This document shows, piece by piece, positions 21,553 to 33,285 of a stretch of 64,000 nt of DNA. Positions within the stretch are counted from its first letter, which is position 1, and every line of letters begins with the position of its first letter. Made by a program: the position numbers and the translations under genes. The DNA is from Anisodus tanguticus (lineage: Eukaryota > Streptophyta > Magnoliopsida > Solanales > Solanaceae): contig CM067539.1 of assembly GCA_034509755.1 (NCBI GenBank), positions 56,120,513-56,184,512 of the forward strand, read 5' to 3'. The notes under the pieces are model-generated. The model saw only the letters and a list, made by a program, of their open reading frames with translations. It was not told where the DNA came from and ran no database searches.

Positions 21553-22158
21553 CACCCCCGCAGTCATAGCGGGCGGTCTTCGTACGCTGAGATTGTCCCT
21601 AAAATCTTCAAAGAGTACTGACGGAAGACCTTTGGTAAAGATGTCTGTAATTTGATACCTGGAAGGGACATGGCAGACGCGTACTTGTCCACGAGCTACC
21701 TTTTCGCGAACAAAGTGAATATCCATCTCGATGTGTTTAGTGCGCTGGTGTTGAACAGGATTGCCAGAAAGGTAGATGGCACTAACATTATCACAATAAA
21801 CCAAGGTAGCTTTCTGAATAGGACAATGAAGCTCTAAAAGAAGATTACGTAACCAACATGATTCAGAGACCACATTGGTCACCCCTCGATATTCGGCCTC
21901 TACACTAGAGCGTGACAATGTAGACTGACGCTTCGCAGACCATGAGACCAAGTTATTACCAAGAAACATACAATAGCCGGACGTGGAACGTCTGGTATCT
22001 GGACAACCACCCCAATCAACATCTTTATACGAGACAAGTGTAGATGTCGATGACAGATATAAATGTAAGCCATAGTCAAGTGTTCCCTGGATGTATCGAA
22101 TAATGTGTTTGAGCGCATTCATGTGTTCAACCCTGGGATCATGTATAAACAAGCACAC
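21547..22158 (-). pseudogene. Element B RNase H region
   Basis: A 203-codon frame with the conserved STSGYCMFLGNN, AEYRG, YCDNVSAIYLS, RTKHIEMDIHFVREK and ITDIFTKGL of Copia RNase H. The stop codon overlaps the LTR start. A stop and a frame change near 22160 separate it from RT. Confidence 0.88.
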
Positions 22159-22159
22159 C

Positions 22160-22990
22160 TATTGTACGACATACGTAATATCTAATCTCGTGAAAGTAAG
22201 ATGCTGAAGAGCCCCTGCCAGACTGCGATAGCGGGTTGGATCCTCATAAGGTGAGCCAGCCGCGGCACCCAACTTGGGCTAAGTATCGACAGGAGTGGAA
22301 GTAGACTTGCACGAGAACATGTCAGCACGCTCAATAATCTCAGCTGCATACTTTCGTTGGGATAAGAACAACCCACTTGCATGACGAGAAACAACAATCC
22401 CCAAAAAGTAACTCAAGGGCCCCAAGTCTTTCATAGCAAACTCAGAACTGAGCATGGTCATGAATGACTTACGCAAAGCATCAGTGGAGGCAGTCAAGAT
22501 AATATCATCCACATATAATAAAATATAAGTCAGGGAAGAACCACGACGATATATGAACAATGAATTATTAGACCTGCTGTGCGAAAACCCAATAGACGAA
22601 ACATAGTCTGCAAATCTCTTATACCAAGCCCGTGGGGCCTGCTTAAGCCCATACAAGTACTTCTTCAACAAACAGACATGATGAGGATATTTGGGGTCTC
22701 GAAAACCCAAGGGCTGATGTATATAAATGGTCTCCTTGAGATCACCATGTAAGAAAGCATTCTTCACATCTAATTGATGAATGGGCCAAGCTTTGGAAAG
22801 AGCTAGACTAAGAACAGTGTGAATGATAGCTGGTTTGACCACCGGACTAAACGTCTCACCACAATCCACGCCAACCTGTTGAGTATTACCATCACCTACA
22901 AGACGAGCCTTATTCCTCGCAAACAAACCGTCAGAATTATCCTTATGTGTCAAAATTCACATAGACCGAATAATATTAACACCAGAAGGA
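22160..22990 (-). pseudogene. Element B reverse transcriptase
   Basis: The frame 22279-22953 includes ARLVGDGNTQQVGV, QLDVKNAFLHGDLKE, LYGLKQAPRAWY and the catalytic ILLYVDDIIL. The C-terminal part (22160-22290) has stops. The upstream side is broken at about 22955 within a MWI-type motif, where a stop replaces an expected residue. Confidence 0.87.
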
Positions 22991-23099
22991 CGGAGTACCA
23001 ACTCCCACGTCTTATTTGCAATAAGAGCATCATATTCGTCGGTCATAGCCAATTTCCAATTTAGGTCATCTAATGTGGACACTAGGTTATGGGATAGAG

Positions 23100-24595
23100 G
23101 GGATTTAAGAATATTAGAATTTAAATTAAAATATCTTTTCGGTTTAAAAATACCCCATTGGCTACGAGTGACCGGTCTGTGACTCGGGGGAGAATTTGAT
23201 GGATTTTGGGAAATATCGGAACATGTGACGGACTGGCCAGCAGGGAGTGGGCCTGCTGGCCCAACACGGTAAATGGGACGACGGCAGAAACCGATACTGG
23301 GCTAGAACTGGGGTGGAGAGGCAGCCCAGTTGCTTTGTACCCATGACGGTAGATGGTGACGGGACTGGAGAACCAGCGGGTAGTGGACCGTTAGAGGATT
23401 TTGGGTATGGGACAAGTTCGATAAAATGTGGATAATATACGGGGAGACATCGTCATCTAAAAAAATATACGAACTAGGTCCGGGACTATTTACCTTTGCA
23501 AACGGAAATTGGGTTTCATTGAAAATAACATGGCGACTAATGATGATTTTATCAGACGATAAATCAAAACACTTGTAACCACGATGAGTAGAGGGATAAC
23601 CCAAAAACACACAAGGAGTAGAACGGGCTTGAAGTTTGTTAATTATAGTTGACGGAAAGAGCAGATAACATAAGCACCCAAAGACCCTAAGATGTGAATA
23701 CGAATGAGTCTTATTATATAAGATTTGAAGAGGGGAGAAAAATTCCAAATCTTTGGTAGGAAGAATGTTAAGAAGATAAGTAGTCATTTGTAGAGCGTGA
23801 TGCCAAAAGGAAAGGGGTACGGAAGCATGAACCAACAAAGTTCGGACAATATTATTAATGGTACAAATTTTTCGTTCGGCTTTCCCATTTTGTAAAGACG
23901 TATGAGGACAAGAAAAATGAAAACTAATGTCATTAGAGGCACAAAAATCCTAAAACATCACATTATCATATTCCTTGCTAGTATCACATTGAATGTTCTT
24001 TGTTTCGCGTTCGAATTGGATGCGGATGAATGCTCTTAATTTTAAGAAGGTGAAAAATGTGAAATTTTAAGAACTAATGGAAAAGTCCATAAAAATTAGA
24101 ATAATCATCCAAAAATAGAACATAATAATGATGGCCCACAGAACTTAAAACGGGAGATGTTCATAAATCGCTATGAATAATATCAAATGGCATTAAAGTA
24201 CGAGAAGTAGATGCTACAAATGGTAATCTAACATGTTTTCCTAAAGGGCAGGATTGACAAAGTGGAGTGCTACTCGCACCCTTACAAGAAATAAAATTAT
24301 TTTTATGCAAGGAAGAAACAATAGATGACCTAGGATGACCCAAACGTGCATGCCATAAGGAAGGAGCTATAGCTGCAAAAGTAGATGGCAAGGCTTGACT
24401 CGAGAGACCGGATGTGGGCGTGATAGGATAAAAATCTCCCCTACTATCACATCTCATGAGAGGAATCTCCGTCTTGAAATCCTTCACAGAAAACCCAAAA
24501 GGATAAAAAACATCATAAATTGAATTAACAATGGTGAATTTACGGACAGACACCAAATTTTTAATTAATTTAGGAGCACGAAGGGTATTTTTCAA
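23100..24595 (-). pseudogene. Element B integrase and linker
   Basis: The frame 24161-24595 has the GAG-pre-integrase zinc-binding motif (WHARLGHP ... CQSC) and the first catalytic Asp (IIHSDL) just before a stop. Further on, QCDTSKEYDN gives the second Asp, and the third site keeps Glu (NGKAERK near 23880), unlike element A. The frame 23302-23838 covers the integrase C-terminal part (FGCLCYLLFPS, VFLGYPSTHRGYKC). A Pro-rich linker follows. Several frameshifts and stops are present. Confidence 0.85.
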
Positions 24596-24800
24596 TACAA
24601 GAGGTGGATGGGGGGAGACAAAGTTTTATGACTGTAACCACGAATTGGAATTAAATTGCCATTACCAACAATTATGTCACGATTGTTGCTCAAATTGGAA
24701 TAAGACGAGAGAGTACCTTAGTCGGACGTCATGTGGGTAGTGGCGCCGGTGTCCAAGTACCAATTCGGGTCCGGAGGATTTAAACCAAGTATATGCATCG
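24596..24800 (-). pseudogene. Element B protease segment
   Basis: The translated complement near 24723-24775 reads PDPNWYLDTGATTHMTS, the retropepsin D-T-G active site. Flanking frames are broken. Confidence 0.75.
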
Positions 24801-24811
24801 TGGCTTCAATG

Positions 24812-25872
24812 TCAGTTGGAGTGGGGCCGCTGCATGGTAGGCCTGCGGAGGCCGAGGCCCAAGCACACTTGATTGCTGCCCCGGCCGAGATGGGTGGCAG
24901 AAACCACTAGACCACTGCGTGGTGGGCCGAAAATATTTCTGGGCAGCCCACTGGCCAGGGGTTGGACACGCTGGAGAATATGGGTCGTTGGGCTACTGTC
25001 CACTGGCCCAGGCCCACTGTCAGGGGGCTCATGGCTGGGACCAGTTGGACGGTAGCCCATTGTTACCGGGACGGGGCCTACTGCCATTGTTTTAGCCACC
25101 GTCAATATTGTCGGAACCACTGCGTTTGCCCCCGTAATTTTTCCAAGCATTCTTGTCGCCACCGTGAGCACGGGTTTGGCCCGAATTATCAATAAAACCT
25201 TTAGAATTAGTGGAGGACGTCATCATGACCACGGGACTAGCGCTGGTAGCCACCTTTTTTACCAAGCCGGCTTCTTCGAGTGTAAGCATAGAATGAGCCT
25301 GATAAAATTACGGAAGAGGACTGCTCTGACGAAGAAGCGTACCAACACCACTATAGGCCTGCAGCCATTTGTAGGACCAAACGATCATTAGTAACGGGCG
25401 CGCCAACGTTGCGGAGTTGGTTCGCCAATTCTTTCAACCTTTTGCGGTAAGCCGAAACGTTTGGGAAATCTTCCATGTTGACGTGGAAGAATTCCTGCTC
25501 AAGAGTAACAGCCCTAGAATTTTGATTATCTTGAAATATATCACGTATTCTATCCCAAGTAGCCTTATCCTTAGCCGTAGCGTCAGGCTCAATAATCGTT
25601 TGCAATAGGTCGATAGAGATAGTGGTGTAAATCCACTGAAGAACGGTAACATCAAGGGTCGACCACAATTTAGGATCATCCTCGGGTTTATGCACCTCCG
25701 TATCAGTAGGAGCCGCGGAGATAATGTGATGGAGGACTTGATGCGGGCGTGCGTGAACTTTGAACAGTTCGGCCCACGTCGCGTATTGGACGTTTTCTAT
25801 TTCAAGAATGATAGGGATGTGCTTCTTGATGTTAGAAACAGTAAAGGCAAGGTGAAACGTGTTCTTAGCCAT
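24812..25872 (-). pseudogene. Element B gag
   Basis: The Met at 25872 (MAKNTFHLAFTVSN) begins a Copia gag with ATWAELFKVH, LQTIIEPDA, TLEQEFFHVNM and LKELANQLRNVG, ending at a stop near 25351. The next part is in another frame (25092-25289, MLTLEEAGLVKKVATSASPVV), matching element A gag. An open frame continues upstream to 26055 through the primer site, but the Met at 25872 is preferred because it aligns with A. No zinc knuckle is seen. Confidence 0.82.
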
Positions 25873-26013
25873 ACTAGCAACGCAAAACGTGATGTAGGGA
25901 TTTGAAAGAAAATTTAGGTAGTTTGGGAGAGGAGAAGTGGTCGGAATCGAGAGTATGTCCTCGGAAACCGTGCCACGAGAAGGGAGATTTAGGAGAAGAA
26001 AATATAACCTAGA

Positions 26014-26025
26014 CTTCTGATACCA
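26014..26025 (-). other. Element B primer-binding site (initiator tRNA-Met type)
   Basis: The complement reads TGGTATCAGAAG directly after the 5' LTR end TTTCTTTCA. It matches the TGGTATCAGAGC consensus except near the end. Confidence 0.85.
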
Positions 26026-26337
26026 TGAAAGAAATAATCTCCTGATTGTTTTCATTAATGAAAGAGTATATATACAATTTACAATTTTTTATAATAGAAA
26101 AATCTTATTCCTATTCTAATCCCAAAACCCTATTCTAGTTGTACAAGAATCTTATACATATGGTAAGTGTACAAGCCTAATTTTAATACAATATTTACAC
26201 CATAATTAATCTCAAAAACCATGATATACACGGGTTAGTATACCGTGTATACCACGGTTTCACACTTGGTTTAATTCCTTGTGAAACCGTGATATACATG
26301 GTATACTAACCCATGTATATCACGGGTATATTTAACA
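26026..26337 (-). repeat. Element B 5' LTR with a large U3 dyad
   Basis: A 312-bp LTR. At 26218-26325 it contains an inverted repeat with arms of about 45 bp (GATATACACGGGTTAGTATAC pairing with GTATACTAACCCATGTATATC) separated by about 15 bp. A GTATATATAC box lies nearer the 3' end of the LTR. The dyad is also kept in both 180-bp 3' LTR copies. Confidence 0.88.
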
Positions 26338-26364
26338 TTAACTTTTGATACCCTGAAATAATGC

Positions 26365-26480
26365 AAAAAGTTAGCTCAAGTGGTATAGAGTGTTCAAAAT
26401 TATCTTTAACATCTTAGATTCGATTCTCGGAGCCCTTCTGGATCGGCCACTGCACATATATACGTGAAAATCCACTACAA
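26365..26480 (+). mobile_element. SINE-like tRNA-derived fragment
   Basis: TTAGCTCAAGTGG (26371) resembles a Pol III A box and GATTCGATTCT (26417) a B box, at typical spacing. The 3' end and target duplication are not clear. It may be a decayed SINE or a tRNA pseudogene. Confidence 0.4.
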
Positions 26481-27590
26481 TTTCATTAAATGCTAGATTT
26501 ATAAACCTATAATTTCATAATTACACTAAATTCATTACTTACTTTAAAAATCGAACTTTTCAATATTGAATCGGCCACCTCTAAATACTTTCTTTGTACT
26601 TAAAATCCTTTTTTTCCCCTTCAATTGAAATTCATGAATTGTACCACATACTTATTCTTTTCGGGTTAAAAAACGCAAGTGGTGCACACAATTTTCTCGA
26701 GGTATCCACCACGATGCAGATTCATAAAATCCAAAAGAGGATAAACAATTAAACAAATGGATGACTCAAAAGTGGAGTTGATATATCAGCCTCTTAGATG
26801 GAAATTCCGAAAAAAAAAATCGTCTCTAATGGTCTAACCTTCAGTATCTTTAAGTTGTCATTATCTTTGGTAGTATACTATTCCCTCCGTCACAATACAG
26901 TACAAATGAAATTCTGAGAGTTAATTAAAAAAAAAAAAATTAAATTTCTTTATGTCTTATAAATATTCAATTGATAATTATTATAATTTAGAATAGAATA
27001 CTTTTTACGTAATTTTCAAATATATAAATTTCATTTTAACAAACTTAAATCTTTTATGTCTTTCATAATTAAAATTAAACTATTTAGCTTTTGAAATTCT
27101 TACCGTGACACCCAAATTGAGATAGGAATATGAGTTAGGTGAAGAACGCGTTCTACTTTAAAATAAGCCGATTTGCATGAACTTGAATCGATCCATTATT
27201 TTGGCCAATTATGATAAAGTCAATGTTGACCTTAGTGATTGTTACACTTTGCTATAAACAAATAGTGGCAGACCTCTACTACGTTGAAAAATTATATTAT
27301 CTTCAGAGATTCACATTATATAAATCCTAACTAACATTTTAAAATGTATATTTTCACCATATTGATATTGATGTTCACTCAAGAACGTATATATTTAGTC
27401 ATTATTTTGCCTCACTTCTTAGTACTTTTATCGTCGTTTGAATACAAATTATATTGCTTTGGGCTTATTATGTATTTTGTATGTGTAGGAAGATCTTTGA
27501 ACGAAAGCAATTGGAAAAGAGCTTATTTGATGCAAGTTTAGATAACAAAATAAAGATCGGAGAATGGTCAAGCTCGCGTTGCGAGTAGCT
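26480..27590. other. AT-rich intergenic sequence, no gene
   Basis: Contains one Stowaway-like end (TTCCCTCCGTCACAAT near 26882) without a convincing partner, and AT-rich filler. The frame at 27344-27541 has no recognisable domain. Confidence 0.6.
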
Positions 27591-28733
27591 TGACGAGCCA
27601 AGAAGTTTAATCACTTGCACAAAACAGCGAAGCGAAGGAAAAGGCAAGGAAGTTGATGAGCCAGGCCAAAAGCATGTCTGAGAGGGCTCGTCAACATCCT
27701 CGTCACATGAGCCCATAGACGAGCCAGGCCAAAAACATATTTGAGAGGGCCCGTCAACATCCTCGTCAAGACGAGCCTGACCAGTTTTTATATTTCGAAT
27801 TGGGCTTGGCACGGGAGACCTCCTACACACACTAGGTTATATTTAAACTCTAAAAAGACGTCTTTTGAAGGGAGGCCATACTTTGGAAGCGTCTTGGGAG
27901 GCAAGAACACGCTAGTAGCAGAAGCAACGGAAATCTTCCATAGACTTTCACTTTCTTCCATTCTTTTACTTGTTCCTATGGAATTCTATGTTATGTTCTT
28001 AAATAATATTATGAGTAGCTAGATTTATTTTCTAGGTCTTTGATGGAACCTTTTGTAGGATGAGTTCTTGTTACGTTTTTATATAATTGAGCCGTTGGAT
28101 TTTCTACTTGTTCAACTACATGTTTATTTCAGTTGATTGACTGGCCATCGATTAATTGTTCCTATTTATTATGTGTTGTTCGAGAGAGAATGCATATTTA
28201 GGTAGTTGTTGAACAACGTCACTCCCTAGGTATATGAGAGATTAATACGGCAGGTTTAAAAGCGGGATTACAGATAACGAAGCTTTAACGAGTCATAGTG
28301 AGCGGTGAGAAACTACTAGCTAGAGTAGTTCGAGAGAATACATCTAGTAAATTATTGTGATTGCTCGATAGAGAATTATGATAAGTTGAGGACTCACGAT
28401 CCGTAGAGAATAAATCGGTGAAATTATGGATAACGTAGCGAGAAGAATTCCGATAATTGGGGAAATCATAACTCTAGACCTCCTTAATCTTATTTCCAAC
28501 TTCATCCTCTTTAATTGACAACTTTTACTTCTATATTATTTATTAGTTGAGTAGTTTAGAATAAAAATCTTAATCGTTATAATCAGAATATTGCTCGAAC
28601 TTATTTTCTTAGTAATATTCGAACAGTTATAGCTAACGTTAGTTCTCTGTGGGATTCGACTCCGGACTTTTAGACTGGATTATATTTGCAGCGACCACTT
28701 ATCCTTTTTTAGGACTATAGTTGGGCGTGATCA
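27590..28733 (+). mobile_element. Probable Ty3/Gypsy LTR remnant
   Basis: The right part (28640-28733) has the CTGTGGGATTCGACTCC, TTGCAGCGACCACTT and GGGCGTGATCA sequence typical of the 3' ends of some plant Gypsy LTRs, though no primer site follows. Two about 60-bp tandem units (GACGAGCCAGGCCAAAA..., 27654 and 27718) lie near the left. The left LTR end and a target duplication could not be fixed, so the start is arbitrary. No coding domain. Confidence 0.4.
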
Positions 28734-28763
28734 GATGTTGATAAAAGAAGATACTAATTTATA

Positions 28764-29027
28764 CTCCCTCCGTTCCATAATAAGTGGTGTTTTTAGGTTA
28801 TGCGCACCCCTTAAGAAATTGCTCACTCATAGGAAATTATGAGTATTTTTACTAACTTACCCTTAATTAATGCCTAGAAAAAAAAAAGATACTTAATGAT
28901 TCTTGATTATGTAAATAAGGGCAATTTTGAAAGAATAAGGTTGATTTCTTCTTGAAATCCTAAAACACTACTTATTTTAAAACAAAATGAAAAGCCTAAA
29001 ACACCACTTATTATGGAACGAATGGAG
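28764..29027. mobile_element. Stowaway (Tc1/Mariner) MITE
   Basis: A 264-bp element with about 28-bp inverted ends (CTCCCTCCGTTCCATAATAA and its complement TTATGGAACGAATGGAG) and TA on both sides. A second Stowaway-like right end at about 29110-29148 (TTTTGGACAGATGGAGTA) follows. Confidence 0.88.
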
Positions 29028-29535
29028 TAAAATATATTTATCGTATAATTTTTTAATATTAGATTTAAATTAATCTAATCCGCTTAGCTTTAAAAATTAG
29101 TCAAAGTAACTCTTAAAAAAAGAAAAGTAACCAATATTTTGGACAGATGGAGTAATATGTAATAAAGTAAAAATGATTTTTCTCACATTCTATTTTTTTT
29201 ATCTTATAATATAAATTTCAGTCTACACTATTGGTCAGAAGTAGTGAGTTTACTCCCATGGACCACAAACGTAAGCGCAAGCATTATGAGCAACTTTGGA
29301 GTAAATAGGATTTTGTACAAAGTGTTAACGGCATAATTAATTACAATTCGATTTACAGATGAATTTCGTTCTGGAAATTAACTTTTTTAGAAAAACAATA
29401 ATTTACGTCTCAAATTGGTACGTGTAAGTGAATTCTACATATACAATATTGTCTTTTAGAAAATACTATTTTGCAACTTCATATTGATCTTTGAATAAAT
29501 ATCGATTGCATACTCCAACATGTTATTAGTTACTA

Positions 29536-29793
29536 CTCTCTTTGTCCCAAAATACTTGTCACATTACATTTTTAAAGATTCAAACTATATAAACTTTGAC
29601 CAATATTTTAAGTTATATTTTTTATTATATTAATTTAAGAAGAATTGTAACTTATAGTACTTTTTGTATAGTTTTCTAATATCTAAATTTTAATTTTAAT
29701 ATACTTAATTAATCTAATTTAAATTAACTTTAAAATTTAATCAAATTAATTTTTTTAAAGAGAAATATGACAAGTATTTTGAGACGGATGAAA
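29536..29793. mobile_element. Stowaway MITE, diverged
   Basis: A 258-bp element with ends CTCTCTTTGTCCCAAAATAC and GTATTTTGAGACGGATGAAA, flanked by TA. AT-rich interior with no coding capacity. Confidence 0.8.
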
Positions 29794-29799
29794 TATTAA

Positions 29800-31290
29800 G
29801 TAATCTCACCGAAAGTTTTAGTGATATGAAAGCTTATTTCCCCGCTATATACTTTTTTTTTTATGGTTACTTCAAAAGTTGGCAAAGTAGCAACACTAGG
29901 GGGGGTCGATTTTTTTTTCTTACTTATTTCCTAATGTTTGATAATGAAACAAAAAATATATTTCAAAACTGGTTATATATAATTTAGGGAAATATGATGA
30001 GCAATGACGGAATCAAAATTTTCAAAATATAAAAAGGTAAACACACAAATAAATCCTAAAATTTCAACATCTACTATGTATATATAAAAAATAATCCTAA
30101 CTTTATATATACAGTGTAATTTTTCGTCGAAAAGGGTTTGGATGAACACCTTCTACCCAGTTGGCTTGGCCCCTGATGATGAGGGTGGAAATAATGGAGG
30201 GTGGGGGGATGATGGGCAGGGTGAGCTGGGGTAGCATGGGAGTCGGGATGCTGAGTGGGCGCTCGGGGTGATGATTCTAGGGTGCGGTGGAGGGAGGCAA
30301 ATAACATAAAATATCAATTATGAAACTTGTTTTTCATGATTCTATCAGGAAAGTTATTTTCCTATTTTTTACAAAAATTTAGTTTGTTAGAGAAAATGTA
30401 TCTTTAACATTTATCCAAAAGGCATCTGTATAAATGCTGATTGATTCCTTATTGCATGATTACTAGCCACCATTGAAGAAATTACTTTGACTTGGGAGCT
30501 CAGTTACAAAATTGACAGCACACAATTGGATAAGTGACCACGTCTGACTTTATGAGTAGACAAATATTAATTTGTTAATCCACGAAATAGATAAAAGAAA
30601 AAATCAACTATCTATGGAACACCTTTTGACTTAATTAAAGAGGAATATCGTTGTTCATTATTTCTCATGAAACAACAAAATTAGGCTGCTTAGACCCCAT
30701 TTGTTTGCATTGAGATTCAGACATATGATTAAAAGTCAAGTGTACATTTGAAAAAGGGGACAAGCTAAAGGGGTAGATAATTATATATTTTTTCCCCCAT
30801 AATAAACTCATTACCCCTTGAGACAACACAACTAGATTGTTGTCACGTGTATATTTCGTTAATTTTTTTTGAGTAATTAACTAGATTATCAGCCCAAGTT
30901 AACAATAAACTAAAAATAACCCTACTTTTCTAAAACTAACTCATTTAACTTTTCTAAGTACTTCGATAACTTTTTATAGCCGAATCTTAACTTTAGGTTA
31001 TCTCTCCCCAAGAGTCCACTCCATCCTTTAATTTCGAAATTTGTTTTTCATTGAGTATATATCACGTCTCTCTTTAAAGGACAACCCTGTTCACTAAACT
31101 CCCGTTATGCGCGAGTTCGGAGAAAGGCTAGACCATTGAGTATATATCACATCTCTCTTTAAAGAACAGCTCGGTGCACTAAGCTCCCTATATGCGCGAG
31201 TTCGGAGAAATGCTGGACTATATCACGTCTCTCTTTCTTCCATTAAAATCATGCATCTCCTTCCATCCTACACCCCCCCCCCCTCCCAAC
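29800..31290. other. Intergenic sequence with SINE-like scraps
   Basis: No gene. At 31050-31230 two about 85-bp tandem pieces (GTATATATCACRTCTCTCTTTAAA ... TATGCGCGAGTTCGGAGAAA) look like 5' parts of a common Solanaceae short element. The sequence at 30700 (ACCCCATTTGTTTGCATTGA) resembles the ends of the element at 60326. A G-rich strip at 30170-30300 is low complexity. Confidence 0.5.
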
Positions 31291-31293
31291 CCC

Positions 31294-32393
31294 TGTTGGA
31301 AATTTACTAATGTGGAATTAAGTTTATCCCGTTATTTATGACTCGAACAATTGGGCTCCGCACGTCGGAAATATCGTTTCCACACACGTGCAATCTTTAG
31401 TGCCAAGTATCGTAAATTTCGTAAATGAAAGAGATATTGGTACGTAAGTGAAATGTTTGAGACATAGAATGATGGACGGTTATTTGATTAATAACAAGTG
31501 TTCCCCGTTGGTAAACAAATGAAGGATTGTGCGAGGTGTAAGATGGAACGGGTCGGAAAAGGGTCGCGGAGCCGAGAAGGGTCGCGGCGCCGGAGCACCG
31601 CGGCGCAAAATCACATTTTGGTTACTGGAGCCGCGGCGCTAAATGCTGCAGCGCCGCGGCGCTTCCCATGTAGTGTTTGCTCGACGGAATCCCAAAGGTT
31701 TGACTGTTAAGGGGGCTTCAATGGCTTTGAAACCACCCAATAATGGACATTACTTGGACCGTTATGTTGTTGCATTACTTGGGGGTTAAATGACATCCAT
31801 TAATGGCAATTGATTGCAATTGTGGGGCACTTGAAGAGGTCATCTTGCACTCCTATAAATTGAAGCTTTGGCTCAATTCTATAGATGAAGACATATGAAC
31901 AGAAAAACAAGTTCACAACACCACAAAGAGATCAGATTTTCCTGATAGCAATCCTTCTCTTGGCAATCTTCATTATTCGTGTTCTTCGCTGAGATCATTT
32001 GTGTAGGCTTTGCACACTTGATAGTTTGTTGTTTCATCTTGGGAGACTATTGTCCACACTTCCGTGAAGCCTATATACGGGGGCAATCTTGTCTTAAAGA
32101 TAGAGAGTCATCTCTCGACTCAGCCGGTGGTGTTGTGTTTATCTAATTGGTTGCTAAGTGTCTCAGGTGTTAACTTAACAGATGAATGACTCTAACCGTT
32201 CGTATTCTCAGCGGATCTACAATCCACAAGCATAGCAGTTCATGTTCTTGTATTTCTGAATACAAGTTCTATATTTGAAGTTTCATTCAAGATCAAGAAA
32301 TTGACAACTTGTTGTTGTCCTCATTATTGTTTATCTTTTCGATCACTATAATAGTTATTTACTATTTCCGTTGTTGCTTTACATATTCCAACA
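31294..32393 (+). mobile_element. Solo LTR related to element C
   Basis: A 1100-bp LTR starting TGTTGGAAATTT and ending ATATTCCAACA, with a perfect 5-bp duplication ACCCC (31289-31293 and 32394-32398). It shares blocks with the element C LTR. A CCTATAAATTG box lies near 31851. No internal region, so it formed by recombination between two LTRs. A short GC-rich tandem stretch (GCCGCGGCGC-type, 31560-31660) is notable. Confidence 0.92.
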
Positions 32394-32817
32394 ACCCCCT
32401 CCCCTCTTCCATAATTCGTGGTGCTGTTGCTAATTTTCAAATCTTATTCTCATATCTTCCAAACTAGAAAAATAGGAATACTTTGCTGGTAGAATCATTT
32501 ACTTTCTCTCTTACTGATATTGGCCCTACAAAGATGAACAAATAATGAAGGTATTTAATCTAGGAATTATGAAATTGGAAGTTCCTAAAAAATGCAAAAC
32601 AGCAGTGATGCTACTTCTTTAATTCTTATTCTTTTTCTATTGGAGAGGAGTTTTTGTCCAGTCAAATTAATCGTCTCCATTTACTGTCATTTGTTGTGTA
32701 ATCAGTGTATAATCAACCATAAATTTGTTGATTTTCGCAAAATTAAGATTCCAAAATTGTCTTTTGAGGAAGTTTTATAACTATAATTATCAAATTTACC
32801 TTCAACAACATTTTTAT

Positions 32818-33030
32818 CTCAATGTGGCCAATACATTAGGGAATTGTTGTCTGAGGTTCCGTGTTCGAGTCCTCTGATCAGTGAGAGTGGAACTGTGTTC
32901 CCCCAAAAAAATCCCTCCATATGCGTAGGGCCAAGCGGTGTATACTAATCCGTAGGGCCAGGCCGGAGGTGGGGTTTTCTGGGGTATGGGGCCGTAATGC
33001 GGTGGGACCAATCACTTTAAAAAGTTTACC
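32818..33030 (+). mobile_element. SINE-like element (tRNA-derived)
   Basis: GTGTTCGAGTCCT (32861) is a good Pol III B box with an A-box-like TGGCCAATACATTAGG about 35 bp upstream, followed by a body of the GAGAGTGGAACTGTGTTCCC and CCAGGCCGGAGGTGGGG type. The 3' tail and target duplication are unclear. Confidence 0.5.
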
Positions 33031-33034
33031 CTAC

Positions 33035-33285
33035 CACAGTTGTCCGCTTGGGCAGCTCAATTGGTTATCAAGGGGGATATTTGGAAAATGGCCAAGGATC
33101 GAATCCCGTCAGCGGCAGTGTGGGGGTTACTTCTTGAAATAAAGGAGGACCCCTTGTGCGCAACGTGGTACTGGTCTAACCTTTGAAATCAATTGAGTCA
33201 CCATGATTTACCTCCTTCACAGACCTGTCGGACCGGGGTGTGGGGGCTCCTGGAGTGGGAGTTCCACCTTTTTTTGGAAAAAGAA
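33035..33285 (+). mobile_element. SINE (tRNA-derived)
   Basis: A-box-like GGGCAGCTCAATTGG (33050) and B box GGATCGAATCCC (33096) at tRNA-like spacing. The tRNA-unrelated body contains GGGGGCTCCTGGAGTGGGAG and ends in a T-rich tail (33270-33277). Similar bodies are common in Solanaceae SINEs. Confidence 0.6.

Larger units (their letters stand above)
14217..21560. repeat. Distal copy of the tandem segmental duplication
   Basis: Base 14217 corresponds to window base 1, and homology runs to the start of element B's internal region. The copy is interrupted only by element C (14578-18209), whose empty site is at about 297-306 in the proximal copy. It includes a second copy of the CACTA MITE, the 467-bp repeat pair (18576 and 19034) and the MITE near 19832-20045. 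The stretch 20046-20602 has no gene. Confidence 0.93.
21373..26337 (-). mobile_element. Element B: full-length but degenerate Ty1/Copia retrotransposon
   Basis: TG...CA ends with a perfect 5-bp duplication TTAAC (21368-21372 and 26338-26342). Reading on the minus strand: 5' LTR (26026-26337), tRNA-Met primer site, gag, protease, integrase, RT, RNase H, purine tract and 3' LTR (21373-21552). It belongs to the same broad Copia family as element A, with about 75-85 percent protein identity by eye. Many stops and frameshifts make it inactive. Its 3' LTR lacks about 130 bp found in the 5' LTR, and the proximal copy shares this deletion. Confidence 0.92.

Noticed and set aside
26365..26430. A functional tRNA gene
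   Set aside because: A- and B-box-like motifs are present, but no complete cloverleaf or anticodon stem could be drawn.
31498..31710. Arg/Ser-rich 70-codon frame
   Set aside because: Lies inside the solo LTR over a GC-rich tandem stretch; not conserved in the element C LTR.
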